From: an uncultured Oceanospirillales bacterium
Lineage (GTDB): Bacteria; Pseudomonadota; Gammaproteobacteria; Xanthomonadales; SZUA-36
DNA length: 64,000 nt
NCBI GenBank assembly: GCA_913055655.1
Contig: CAJXKA010000001.1
Span: 1,426,842 to 1,490,841, forward strand
Reading direction: 5' to 3'
The notes under the pieces are model-generated. The model saw only the letters and a list, made by a program, of their open reading frames with translations. It was not told the DNA's origin and ran no database searches. Shown here piece by piece: positions 42,432 to 51,258 of the stretch (its first letter is position 1; every line of letters begins with the position of its first letter). A program made the position numbers and the translations under genes.

Positions 42432-44515
42432 TGCGACAGCGCCACCGATTCCACCAGCGGCGTGACGCCGACGGCGCGGTACAGCGCGGCGGGCTCGAAA
42501 GCCGTGTCGCCCTTCACCACCAGCACCGCGCGCCGGACCGCGCTGATGTCTTCCAGCGGGTTGCCTTCTACCAGCACCAGGTCCGCGTCTTTGCCTTCCC
42601 GGATAGAACCGGTGCGATCGGCGGCGCCGACGATCCCGGCCGAATCCAGCGAAGCGATACGCAGCACCTCGGCGTTGGGAATGCCGGCTTCAACGTAGAC
42701 TTCGAGTTCGCGGTGGATGGTGAAGGCCGCAAAATTGTCACTGCCCGGTATCAACTGCACACCGGAATCGTGCAGTTTCTTCAGCATCTGCGATTGCCGA
42801 TTCGCGGATTCCGGCCAGGCGTCACCCAGCACCATGGACGGGTTATAGAGCGGCCGGCTGACCGTCGGCGGCAGCTTGTCGATGACCGCCGCAAATGTGG
42901 GGTCCGGCTCGCCGGCGCGGTGCGTCAGCATCGTGTCGAAAATCGCCGCGGTGGGGTCGATGGCGACATCGTTCTCCTTCAGCAGCGCGATGAAGTCCTC
43001 GACTTCGGCGCTGTCCAGGTCGATCCCGGCCGCGCCGTCGCCGTACGCCGTAAAGCGGATCTGCTGGCGGGTGTCGCCAGTGTCGCCGACGATAAAGTTC
43101 AGGAACACCATATTGATATGCTGGATCTCGTCGTAGCCGGCCCGCACCGCCTGCTCGGCGGACATGTAGGCCGGGATATGGCCGCTCAGCCGCATGCCGT
43201 GTTCATGCACACGCTCGGCGATGGGCGCCACCCACTCCGGCTCGATGGAGGAATACAGCTTCACCTGCAGGTAGCCGTTTGCGGCGTAGAAATCGACTTT
43301 CTCCAGCGCCTCTTCCAGGTCGTTGACCACCGAACCCGACGCGTACGGCCCGGCCTTGTCCATGAAACCGGAGCGATAGGTGTTGGGACCGATCACTTCG
43401 CCGGCGTCGTAACGCCGGGTCAGTTCCATGATCTGTTCATGGACATTGCCGATATCGCGCACGCTGGTAATGCCGCCGGCGATGTTCAGCACACCATCTT
43501 CCAGGCTGAAATGGCCGTGCATATCCCACATACCGGGCATCAGCGTTTTGCCTTCGCCGTCGACCCGGAGCGCATTCTCCTGCTCGATAGCCGATTCGGA
43601 TACTGACTGGATAACGCCATCGGCGACCAGCACGTGCCGGTCGGCCAGCAACGCACCGGACTCGACATCCACGACGTCGACGTTTTCAATCAGCAGCGGC
43701 TGGTCCAGCGGATGCGCCAGCTGACTCGACAACTGCTCGATATGACGCGCGCTCTGCGCCAGCTGCACTTCGCCCAGTCGCTTAAGCACACCCGGGTCCC
43801 AGCCTTCCGGCACCATGCCCAGGTAGCCGCGGAAATCGAGCGCCGCCAGGCGCAGTTCGTCGTCCATCCAGGCGTACTGCGGCATGAAGCCAAGCCCGGT
43901 GATCGCGTACAGCGTCAGGGTTTTATCGCCGTCCGGCGTGGTGACGTTTTCCTCGTGCACGGCTTCGGCGCGGGCGGTGCCGGCCGGCAACAACCGGACC
44001 GTGCCGTCGATGCCCTGCGCGGCGGCCCGCACCAGCGCGCCCAGCGATTCCATCGCACCGGCCTCGGCCGGCAGGTAAAACGCGCGGCCGTCGACAGTAC
44101 CGCCACCCTCGCTGCCAACCGTCTTCCAGCGCGCCTCGCCCTGCTCCAGGCCGAATGACTCGTCGATCGGCGCCTGGAACGGTGAAATGCCGGTGATGCG
44201 CTGCGACACGGGCAAGCCGTTCTCATCAAGCTGCAACTCGGAATTCACTGTCCATTCGCGGTTGTTCCAGTGAATGAACGAATCGCTGGTGACCTTGCCG
44301 TCGCCCAGTTCGTGGATCTTCGTGTGGCCCGCAGGCGTGGCGCCCTCCAGGAACCAGGCATACGACCGTTCAACTTCTGCCACAGGCTCGGCCGCCGGGG
44401 CCGCAGCAGTTGCCGTGTTCTCTTCGGGTTCCTGGCGGCAGGCCTGGGTCGCGAACGCGGCCAGGACCAGGACGGGCCAGATTCGGTGCTTTTTGGTGTG
44501 GGTATGAATCGGCAT
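42428..44515 (-). CDS. Amidohydrolase-family lipoprotein
   Basis: 695 residues from the ATG at 44515, chosen because GAGG lies 9 bases upstream; the ATG at 44539 has no such site. A lipoprotein signal ends in ATQACRQ. The first about 240 residues contain a beta-rich domain I cannot name. The amidohydrolase barrel follows, with the metal motif HGH at residues 333-335 (MWDMHGHFSLED), further ligand candidates in DEIQHIN and the late Asp in IPGSDNFAAF. The end is EGKDADLVLVEGNPLED, which is standard for the family. Relatives include periplasmic dipeptidases and imidazolonepropionase-like enzymes. It leads a four-gene coupled run. Confidence 0.87.
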   Translation of the reverse strand: MPIHTHTKKHRIWPVLVLAAFATQACRQEPEENTATAAAPAAEPVAEVERSYAWFLEGATPAGHTKIHELGDGKVTSDSFIHWNNREWTVNSELQLDENGLPVSQRITGISPFQAPIDESFGLEQGEARWKTVGSEGGGTVDGRAFYLPAEAGAMESLGALVRAAAQGIDGTVRLLPAGTARAEAVHEENVTTPDGDKTLTLYAITGLGFMPQYAWMDDELRLAALDFRGYLGMVPEGWDPGVLKRLGEVQLAQSARHIEQLSSQLAHPLDQPLLIENVDVVDVESGALLADRHVLVADGVIQSVSESAIEQENALRVDGEGKTLMPGMWDMHGHFSLEDGVLNIAGGITSVRDIGNVHEQIMELTRRYDAGEVIGPNTYRSGFMDKAGPYASGSVVNDLEEALEKVDFYAANGYLQVKLYSSIEPEWVAPIAERVHEHGMRLSGHIPAYMSAEQAVRAGYDEIQHINMVFLNFIVGDTGDTRQQIRFTAYGDGAAGIDLDSAEVEDFIALLKENDVAIDPTAAIFDTMLTHRAGEPDPTFAAVIDKLPPTVSRPLYNPSMVLGDAWPESANRQSQMLKKLHDSGVQLIPGSDNFAAFTIHRELEVYVEAGIPNAEVLRIASLDSAGIVGAADRTGSIREGKDADLVLVEGNPLEDISAVRRAVLVVKGDTAFEPAALYRAVGVTPLVESVALSQ

Positions 44516-44580
44516 ATCGGTGTTCCTCGGGGTGAACATGGTTCGTGGTGTTCGTCCCAGCGAGTGTAGCAGTCACGCGA

Positions 44581-44589
44581 TGCTAGAAT
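44581..44589 (+). promoter_or_regulatory. Possible extended -10 promoter for the serine hydrolase
   Basis: tgctagaat fits TGn-TATAAT with one mismatch, 27 bases before the ATG at 44616. No clear -35 is present, as is usual for extended -10 promoters. Confidence 0.45.
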
Positions 44590-44615
44590 CGCCGCTTTAA
44601 AATGGAACCTGCACC

Positions 44616-45836
44616 ATGGAAGGTATTCGCCGCCTGACCCTGATCACCCTCTGCGCCGGCCTGCTGTCGGCCTGTGCCGGTACCCCGGCGCCAACGGCCG
44701 AGGCGCCTTCCGCGGAAGACGCGGTCGTGGCCGAACTGGCCGGGCGATTCCAGCAGACCCGCACCGGGGAGGACATCCTTAAATGGACGCCGGCCCAGCG
44801 GCGCGTGGGCTTCGCCCATATCGATGAAATTTATCCGGTGCACCGGCTGCCGGCCAGCGACACGCCCTATCCATTGCCGCAAGCGCCGGTCGACTTGTCG
44901 GGTGTGACGTACACGGTCGAGGACGAGACACATTCGCTCGGCGATTTCCTCGCGCTGCCCGACAGCATCGGCCTGCTCGTCGTCCAGGACGGCCAGGTCA
45001 TCTTCGAGGACTACGCCGAGGGCAACGGGCCGGACACGCCCTGGATGTCGTTTTCGGTGACCAAGTCCGTGACCTCGATGCTGGTTGGCGCGGCCATCCA
45101 GGACGGCTACATCGGCAGCGTCGACGATGCCGTCACCGACTACCTGCCCCAGCTGAAAGGCACCGGGTACGACAAGGTGTCCATCGCCGATGCGCTGCAG
45201 ATGGCCTCCGGTATCGCCTGGAACGAAGACTACCGCGACCCGGAATCGGATGTCGCGAAGGCCGGCGGCGCGAACGGAATCCGCCTGTACCGGCACCTGG
45301 CGGGACTCGGTTGGAACAGCGAACCCGGTACTGCGTTCAACTACAACACCGGCGAGACCAACCTGGTCGGGGCCGTGCTGCGCGCGGCGATCGGCAATAA
45401 CGCGTCCAGCTATCTCGAGCGCAAAATCTGGCAGCCGTTCGGAATGGGCAGTGACGCGTTCTGGGTGGTCACGCCCGACACCGACGCCGAGCTCGGTGGT
45501 TGCTGCCTGAACGCGACGCTGCGCGATTACGCCCGCATCGGGCTGTTCGCAATGGCCGACGGCGTGCTGCCGGACGGCACGCGGGTATTGCCGGAAGGCT
45601 GGATGGCGCAGTCGACCACATCGTCAAGCGCTTACGACCGCTACGGCTACCTGTGGTGGCTGGGCCGCGACGACGCCTTTTCAGCACGGGGTATTTTCGG
45701 CCAGGTGATCTTTATCGACCCTGCCAGTAACCTGGTCATTGCCATGCACGGCAACGCCGACAATGCCAGCGGCAGCCGCTATTCCGATCATGTGCAGGGT
45801 GTGATTGGCGGTATTCGCCGGGCCCTGGCGGACTAG
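44616..45836 (+). CDS. Class-C beta-lactamase-like serine hydrolase lipoprotein
   Basis: 406 residues with a lipoprotein signal ending in LLSACAG. The active-site serine is in MSFSVTKSVTSML (S-V-T-K near residue 148), the second motif is YNTGET (Y-N-T) and a late HGNADN occupies the region of the third motif. Such proteins act as D,D-peptidases, esterases or 6-aminohexanoate-dimer-hydrolase-like enzymes, and the motif spacing with MASGIAWNEDYRDPESD fits the last of these (NylB-like). Resistance to beta-lactams should not be assumed. It converges on rluE with a four-base overlap of coding ends. Confidence 0.88.
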   Translation: MEGIRRLTLITLCAGLLSACAGTPAPTAEAPSAEDAVVAELAGRFQQTRTGEDILKWTPAQRRVGFAHIDEIYPVHRLPASDTPYPLPQAPVDLSGVTYTVEDETHSLGDFLALPDSIGLLVVQDGQVIFEDYAEGNGPDTPWMSFSVTKSVTSMLVGAAIQDGYIGSVDDAVTDYLPQLKGTGYDKVSIADALQMASGIAWNEDYRDPESDVAKAGGANGIRLYRHLAGLGWNSEPGTAFNYNTGETNLVGAVLRAAIGNNASSYLERKIWQPFGMGSDAFWVVTPDTDAELGGCCLNATLRDYARIGLFAMADGVLPDGTRVLPEGWMAQSTTSSSAYDRYGYLWWLGRDDAFSARGIFGQVIFIDPASNLVIAMHGNADNASGSRYSDHVQGVIGGIRRALAD

Positions 45837-46378
45837 CTGGACTCAACCTCGCGCCACTGGCCGGGCGCCAGTCCGTCCAGTGACCAGTCACCCACGCTCG
45901 CCCGGACCAGGCGCAGCGTCGGGTATCCCACCGCGGCCGTCATGCGCCTGACCTGCCGGTTCCGGCCCTCGGTGATGGTCAGTTCCAGCCACGTGGTCGG
46001 GATGTTCGCCCGGTAACGAATCGGCGGGTCGCGGTCCCACAGGCCGGCCGGTTCATCAATGCGCAGGACCCTGGCGGGGCGCGTGCGGCCGTCCTTCAGG
46101 TCGACCCCGCTCCGCAATGTTTCAAGCGCCTGCTCCGAGGGCTCGCCCTCGACCTGGGCCCAGTATGTCTTCGGCCGCTTGTTCTTCGGATGCGTGACAC
46201 GCTGGACCAGGCGGCCATCATCGGACAGCACCATCAGGCCCTCGGAGTCGTAATCCAGGCGCCCCGCCACTCGCAGTGCCGGGTCGTTGATAAAAGCCGC
46301 CAGCGTCGTCTTGTCACCCGCTTCGCGGAACTGCGACATCACCCGGAACGGCTTGTTGAACAGGACGATCTTCGTCAC
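45833..46378 (-). CDS. rluE: 23S rRNA pseudouridine synthase, RluE type
   Basis: 181 residues, short like RluE, which makes pseudouridine 2457 in 23S rRNA. It starts with GTG at 46378 that overlaps the upstream stop (GTGA). The N-terminus VLFNKPFRVMSQF and the catalytic motif GRLDYDSEGLMVLSDDG (Asp within GRLD) are diagnostic, as are PKTYWAQVEG and the late ITEGRNRQVRRMTAAVGYPT. The S4 domain seen in larger RsuA-family members is absent, as expected. It is the last gene of a seven-gene minus-strand run. Confidence 0.94.
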   Translation of the reverse strand: MTKIVLFNKPFRVMSQFREAGDKTTLAAFINDPALRVAGRLDYDSEGLMVLSDDGRLVQRVTHPKNKRPKTYWAQVEGEPSEQALETLRSGVDLKDGRTRPARVLRIDEPAGLWDRDPPIRYRANIPTTWLELTITEGRNRQVRRMTAAVGYPTLRLVRASVGDWSLDGLAPGQWREVESS

Positions 46379-47319
46379 TCGGCCGGATCTGCCTCGCCCA
46401 CGGAAAACGGCAACACCAGGCCGGCAGCCGCCGGCGCCGGGACCTCCGCGATCAATGCATAATCGCCCGCATCCAGGTCCACGGTGATATAGCCGTGTTC
46501 CCCGGCCGCCAGGTCATTCAGCCCACCCAGCAGGGTCACCGGCGCCGGATCTTCGAGGCCCGCGGGCAACCGCCAGTCGAACCAGCCATCGGCCCGGGCA
46601 ATGTCATCGGCGCCATCGACCCGCATGATGTGAATGTCGTTGCCGACGAATGACGGAAACGCCTGCTGTTCCGCGAACTCGACGCGCAGCGTGTTACGCC
46701 CCGTGTTCAGCGCGCCATCCGTAAGCTCAAAGCCATCATTGCGGATGGTCACCGTCGCGTTCGCGGACGGCTCCGCCCGGCCATTCGGCACTTCGCTCAC
46801 GGTCAGCGGCAGCACCATGCCGGGCACGCCTTCGCCGGGGGGCGTGGTGTGGAAGATGCCGTCGGACTTCACGTAACACTCGATGACATACTGGCCGGGT
46901 TCCAGGTAGACCGTGGCCTCACCCGTCATTCCGGCCGACAGGAAGCCGGGGCCGCCATTTCGAGCCAGGTCGCCTACCCAGGCTGGGAACCGACCAAAAG
47001 CCGCCTCAATTGCCTCGGCATCACCTGAGTTCATGGCGTCCATGGCGGCCTGGAAGGCCACCATCAGCCCATTGAAATCCTCGACCGTGACGCCTTCCGG
47101 CAACCGGTCGATGAGGGCGAAATGCACCATCGGCGAGGCATTGACGAAACGGAAGGTGGTCCAGCCATGTGGGATCGCGGATGGCCCCTCGAAAGTCTTG
47201 CCGACCGCGCGGAGTTCAACGAAACCAGGCGCCGGTGGTGAGGTTGCGTTCGCCGGTCCGACCGCCATGAAAAACAGGCATGACGTCAGCCATGCGCCCA
47301 TCAAACGGTTTGCGTTCAT
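46375..47319 (-). CDS. Secreted protein with a duplicated beta-sandwich-like domain
   Basis: 314 residues from the ATG at 47319, which is preceded by GGGGAGAG; the longer frame to 47442 is not supported. A signal peptide ends near GPANA. The mature protein appears to be an internal duplication: in copy one VYLEPGQYVIECYV and GVPGMVLPLTVSE align with VDLDAGDYALIAEV and AAAGLVLPFSVGE in copy two. The pattern (aromatic-rich start, His in PMVHFALI, PGxY turn) recalls cupredoxin-like folds, but a full copper site is not visible. The function is unknown. It overlaps rluE (GTGA). Confidence 0.7.
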   Translation of the reverse strand: MNANRLMGAWLTSCLFFMAVGPANATSPPAPGFVELRAVGKTFEGPSAIPHGWTTFRFVNASPMVHFALIDRLPEGVTVEDFNGLMVAFQAAMDAMNSGDAEAIEAAFGRFPAWVGDLARNGGPGFLSAGMTGEATVYLEPGQYVIECYVKSDGIFHTTPPGEGVPGMVLPLTVSEVPNGRAEPSANATVTIRNDGFELTDGALNTGRNTLRVEFAEQQAFPSFVGNDIHIMRVDGADDIARADGWFDWRLPAGLEDPAPVTLLGGLNDLAAGEHGYITVDLDAGDYALIAEVPAPAAAGLVLPFSVGEADPAE

Positions 47320-47348
47320 GCGACTCTCCCCTGCGGATTTCCCCCAGA

Positions 47349-48578
47349 TTAGTGGGAATCGCCGCGCTTCGCCAATGCTGCAACGTCGACGCCACTGGGT
47401 TTCTGGAACAACCGCAGGCCGAATTCCGGCACGATGGCGCAAACATGGTCGAACAGGTCGGACTGCACGCCTTCGTAGCTGACCCAGTTGGTGTCGTTCG
47501 CGAAACAGTAAATCTCGATCGGCAGGCCGTCATCGCCAGGTTGCAGCTGGCGCACGATCAGCGTCATGTCGTCGTGGATGGCCGGGTGGTGACGCAGGTA
47601 GTTGACGATGTAGGCGCGCAGCGTGCCGATATTGGTGAGCCGGCGAAGGTTGACGTCGCTGTCCCGGTCCACGCCGATGGCGGCGTTGTACTTGTCCAGC
47701 TCGGCCTGCTTGCCGTTGATGTAGTCGTCGAGCAGCCGGAACGATTTGAACCGTTCGATCTCCTGCCCATCCAGGAACCGGATGGTGTTCACGTCAATGC
47801 GGATGGAGCGCTTGATCCGGCGTCCGCCGGCCTCGGTCATGCCGCGCCAGTTCTTGAACGAGTCGCTCATCACCCGGTGCGTGGGAATGACGGTGATGGT
47901 CTTGTCCCAGTTCTGCACCGTGATGGTGTAGAGCGCCACGTCGATCACATCGCCGTCGGCGCCGTACTGTGGCAGTTCCAGCCAGTCGCCCACCTGGATG
48001 ACCTTCTGGCTGGTCAGCTGGATGCTGGCGGCCAGGGACAGCAGCGTGTCCTTGAACACGATCATCGCCACCGCGCCCATGGCGCCCAGGCCACCCAGCA
48101 GCACCAGCGGTGAACGGTCGATCAGCGCCGAGATCACCAGGATGCCGCCGACGATATACAGCACCAGCTGGGCCATTTGGAGGAAGCCCTTGATGGGGCG
48201 TTCGCGGCTTTCCGGACGCTGCTCGTAGATCCGGTTGACGGCATCCAGCGCCGCCACGCCGGCCAGCGAAACCGCCAGCGCCGTCCACGCCGTGGCCACG
48301 TTGCGCACGACCTGCACGAAGCCATCACTGAGCCCCGGCACCAGGGTGATGCCGTAGTGCAGCACCACCACCGGCATCAGCCAGGCGAGGCGCTGGAACA
48401 CCTTGCTCTCGACCAGCGCGTCGTCCCAGTGTGAGCGGGTACGGCGGGCGATGCGGGTGACAACGCCCAGGGCGATCCGCTTGACCAGGATGTCCGCCAG
48501 CCAGGCCAGCAAAGCGAGCAAAAGGAGCCCGGCGATGGCCGGGGCGAGCGCGTGATAGTGTTCGAGGGAATCCAGCAT
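47349..48578 (-). CDS. MscS-family channel, YbdG/MscM-like
   Basis: 409 residues, with an N-terminal block of four to five membrane helices and the MscS pore and beta domain (LGGLGAMGAVAMIVFKDTLL, then QVGDWLELPQYGADGDVID and VIPTHRVMSDSFKNW). The insertion after the beta domain, RRIKRSIRIDVNTIRF, and the C-terminal region NLRRLTNIGTLRAYIVNYL match the YbdG branch, which responds to mild osmotic downshock. It starts 9 bases after the quinone oxidoreductase stop. Together with the channel at 15780 the window has two MscS homologues of different architecture. Confidence 0.92.
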   Translation of the reverse strand: MLDSLEHYHALAPAIAGLLLLALLAWLADILVKRIALGVVTRIARRTRSHWDDALVESKVFQRLAWLMPVVVLHYGITLVPGLSDGFVQVVRNVATAWTALAVSLAGVAALDAVNRIYEQRPESRERPIKGFLQMAQLVLYIVGGILVISALIDRSPLVLLGGLGAMGAVAMIVFKDTLLSLAASIQLTSQKVIQVGDWLELPQYGADGDVIDVALYTITVQNWDKTITVIPTHRVMSDSFKNWRGMTEAGGRRIKRSIRIDVNTIRFLDGQEIERFKSFRLLDDYINGKQAELDKYNAAIGVDRDSDVNLRRLTNIGTLRAYIVNYLRHHPAIHDDMTLIVRQLQPGDDGLPIEIYCFANDTNWVSYEGVQSDLFDHVCAIVPEFGLRLFQKPSGVDVAALAKRGDSH

Positions 48579-48587
48579 GGGGCCGGA

Positions 48588-49565
48588 TTATAAAGTGGTG
48601 ATGACCACCTTGCCGCGTACCTTGCGATCGGTCAGCACGCGCATCGCCTCCGCCGCGCGTTGCAGCGGGAATGTTTCCGAGACCAGCGGCTTCAGGCGGC
48701 CGTCCAGCACCATTTCAATCAGCTCACGGTGGTTGTCCGCCGCGGCCCGGGGTTCGCGCTGCATGAACGTGCCCCAGAACACGCCGACCACCGAGCAGCC
48801 CTTCAGCAGCAGGAGGTTGACCGGCAGCCGTGGAATCTCGCCGCTGGCGAACCCGACAACCAGTGCCCGGCCGTTCCAGGCCATCGAGCGCACCGCGGTT
48901 TCGAAAAAGTCACCACCTACCGGGTCGTAGACCACGTCCACGCCTTTTCCGTCGGTCAGCGATTTCAGGGATTCCTTGAGGTCATCGCGGGAATAGTTGA
49001 TCAGCTCATCGGCGCCATGTTCGCGGGCGACCGCGAGTTTCTCGTCTGTGCTGGCCGCTGCGATCACGCGCGCGCCCACCACTTTGCCCAGTTCCACGGC
49101 CGCTAGCCCCACGCCACCCGCGGCGCCCAGCACCAGCAGGGTCTCACCGGCCTTCAACTGTGCGCGCTGCTTGAGCGCGTGCCACGACGTACCGTAGGCC
49201 AGGATCAGCCCGGCGGCCGTCACATCGTCCAGGGCATCGGGAATCGGGATCACCTGGCGCGCGTCCACGGCCAGCTTTTCCGCGTAGCCGCCCCAGCCGC
49301 AGATGGCGATGACCCGGTCGCCCACGGCCACCTGGTCGACGCCGTCGCCGACGGCGGAAATGGTACCCGCCACTTCCCCACCCGGGCTGAACGGCAGGTC
49401 CGGCCGGGCCTGGTACTTGCCCTCGATGATCAGCGTGTCGGGAAAATTGACGCCGCAGGCGGCGACGTCGATGACCACCTGTCCCGGCCCGGCTTGCGGA
49501 TCAGGAACGGTTTCAACCACCAGCGATTCCGGTGGCCCCAGCGCCTTGCACAGCACGGCCTTCAT
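48588..49565 (-). CDS. NADPH:quinone oxidoreductase family protein (zinc-free MDR)
   Basis: 325 residues of the medium-chain dehydrogenase superfamily. The N-terminus VLCKALGPPESLVVETVPDP and the cofactor motif VLGAAGGVGLAAVELGK are clear, and the zinc-binding cysteines of alcohol dehydrogenases are absent, which places it with quinone oxidoreductase/enoyl reductase-like enzymes. The C-terminus ends RKVRGKVVITTL as usual. It overlaps the gamma-carbonic anhydrase stop by four bases (ATGA at 49562-49565). Likely NADPH-dependent reduction of quinones or reactive enones. Confidence 0.92.
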   Translation of the reverse strand: MKAVLCKALGPPESLVVETVPDPQAGPGQVVIDVAACGVNFPDTLIIEGKYQARPDLPFSPGGEVAGTISAVGDGVDQVAVGDRVIAICGWGGYAEKLAVDARQVIPIPDALDDVTAAGLILAYGTSWHALKQRAQLKAGETLLVLGAAGGVGLAAVELGKVVGARVIAAASTDEKLAVAREHGADELINYSRDDLKESLKSLTDGKGVDVVYDPVGGDFFETAVRSMAWNGRALVVGFASGEIPRLPVNLLLLKGCSVVGVFWGTFMQREPRAAADNHRELIEMVLDGRLKPLVSETFPLQRAAEAMRVLTDRKVRGKVVITTL

Positions 49566-50107
49566 CCATCACCCCCGACACCGTGCTTGTGGGCGCGTGC
49601 GACTTTCACGTACTTGGCCGCCCAGTGTTTGATTTCCGCCTGCTCTTCCTCCGACAGCGCGCGTTTCACGCGTGCCGGCGAACCGACCACGACACTGCCG
49701 GGCGGCACCTCGGTATTCGGCGTCACCAGCGCACGGGCGCCGATAATGGAGCGCTCACCAATCACCACACCGTCCATGACCACGGCGCCCATGCCCACCA
49801 GGCACTCGTCACCGATGGTGCAGGCGTGCAGGATGGCGCGGTGACCGACGGTCACGTCATTGCCGACCACGACCCCCAGGTCGCTCGACAGGTGGATGAC
49901 GGTCGCATCCTGGATATTGCTGCGATCGCCAATGCGGATGGTATTGATATCCGCGCGGATGACGCAGCCGGGCCAGACACTGGCTTCGTCACCCAGCACG
50001 ACGTCGCCAATGACGACCGCACCCTCGGCCACGTAGGCGGAATCCGGGATTACCGGCGTCCGTCCCAGGTGCCGGGCCAGGCGCTCCTCGGTGGTCAGTT
50101 CGCTCAC
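49562..50107 (-). CDS. Gamma-carbonic anhydrase-like hexapeptide-repeat protein
   Basis: 181 residues folding as a left-handed beta helix from repeated hexapeptides (GAVVIGDVVLGDEASVWPGC, VIRADINTIRIGDRSNIQD). The three zinc histidines are visible in VIHLSSD and VGHRAILHAC. The family includes YrdA/PaaY/CaiE, with carbonic anhydrase or thioesterase activity in some members. It begins with GTG at 50107 overlapping the GFA stop (GTGA). Confidence 0.92.
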   Translation of the reverse strand: MSELTTEERLARHLGRTPVIPDSAYVAEGAVVIGDVVLGDEASVWPGCVIRADINTIRIGDRSNIQDATVIHLSSDLGVVVGNDVTVGHRAILHACTIGDECLVGMGAVVMDGVVIGERSIIGARALVTPNTEVPPGSVVVGSPARVKRALSEEEQAEIKHWAAKYVKVARAHKHGVGGDG

Positions 50108-50541
50108 CCGGGATACTCGTCGAAGCCGGCCAGCGGCACTTCGCTACAGGACCAGGCTGCGCTGGAGCCCAGGAAGATCCGTGCCTGCGGCGCCATGTCC
50201 GGTTCGTCATCCAGCGAGCCGGCCGGAATCATCACCGCACCCATGTCGGGCACAGCAATGGGCACCCGGCTGCCGCAATGGCGACAGAACTGGTTACCGA
50301 AACGCTCCGCCTCGGGCAGCTTGAAAAACCGGATGTCATCCTCGCCGGACCGCCATTCCAGTGTGCCCTTGAGAAACAGGTTGCTGGCATGCCCGGTGCC
50401 CGTGGCCTTGCGGCAGCGTTTGCAGTGGCAGTGATAAAACTTGCGGACGTCACCGTGCGCGGCGTAGCGCACGGCGCCGCACAGGCAGCTGCCGTTCAGG
50501 GTGCTGGCGGTCAAGGTGTCTGCCCCGCTTTGGTGGGTCAC
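50104..50541 (-). CDS. GFA-family zinc-binding protein
   Basis: 145 residues of the glutathione-dependent formaldehyde-activating enzyme-like (GFA/Mss4-fold) family. Zinc-binding cysteines appear in GSCLCGAVRY, YHCHCKRCRKATG and FCRHCGSRVP. It starts with GTG at 50541, overlapping the preceding stop (GTGA). True formaldehyde activation has been doubted for the family, so a small-molecule zinc enzyme of unknown substrate is the safe call. Confidence 0.9.
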   Translation of the reverse strand: MTHQSGADTLTASTLNGSCLCGAVRYAAHGDVRKFYHCHCKRCRKATGTGHASNLFLKGTLEWRSGEDDIRFFKLPEAERFGNQFCRHCGSRVPIAVPDMGAVMIPAGSLDDEPDMAPQARIFLGSSAAWSCSEVPLAGFDEYPG

Positions 50542-51131
50542 TCGCTGTCCGGTGATTCGACCAGGATGCCCGCGGCCAGGATCACCGTCATCACCACCAG
50601 GTCGCCCACCTCGGCACGCTCAAGGTTGGCCGGATTATCCGCCTCGAACGTCCCGACATTACCCTCCGGTCCACGCAGGGAGTAAGTGCCCGCTTCCAGG
50701 TCGATGTCTTCGACGACAGCGGTAATCACCGTGGTGCCCACGGATACCGCACCCGGCGCCTCACCCTGTTCCGCGCGGCCGTCCACCATCATGTCGCCGT
50801 AACCCGGTTCGATACCATCGGGGTTCGGGTACACCTTGATGGAAATTTCTTCGTACAACTGGGCAACCACGTGATCGCCCACGTGCACCTGGTCCAGGTT
50901 GCGAACGTCTTCACTGGCGGTGAAGCTGAAGCTTTCGCCGGCCTCGCCGGTCAACGTGACCGCCCGGGTCTCGTGATCAATGGCCGTCACTTCGGCTTCC
51001 AGCGTGATCGTGCGCGAGCCGCTCATGGAAGGCTTGGACATGGCCGGCGCGTCAGCAGGTTCATCCGCGAAGGTCATGGTGACAAACAACGCCAGCGCCA
51101 TGCCGGCCAGAGATTTCAGAATCGCTTTCAT
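50538..51131 (-). CDS. Secreted protein of unknown function
   Basis: 197 residues from the ATG at 51131, with GGGGAG about 11 bases upstream; the longer frame to 51236 is not supported. A signal peptide ends near TFADEP. The mature part is all beta: ITLEAEVTAIDHETRAVTLT, then VGDHVVAQLYEEISIKVYP and the second half AVVEDIDLEAGTYSLRGPEG with VGDLVVMTVILAAGI. This looks like two related OB/beta-barrel-like modules of a type found in bacterial DUF proteins. No enzyme motif. It heads the seven-gene run down to rluE. Confidence 0.72.
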   Translation of the reverse strand: MKAILKSLAGMALALFVTMTFADEPADAPAMSKPSMSGSRTITLEAEVTAIDHETRAVTLTGEAGESFSFTASEDVRNLDQVHVGDHVVAQLYEEISIKVYPNPDGIEPGYGDMMVDGRAEQGEAPGAVSVGTTVITAVVEDIDLEAGTYSLRGPEGNVGTFEADNPANLERAEVGDLVVMTVILAAGILVESPDSE

Positions 51132-51258
51132 CAGTGAGCACTCCCCGCCTTGTGAAATGAGTTTCACAGTGTAGCGAGTGCGTGGCGTGTCGTCAGCCAC
51201 CCGTTCGTCTAGACTCTGGACACGCCGTTCACACACGCAAGTTCAGGAGGAACCACGC

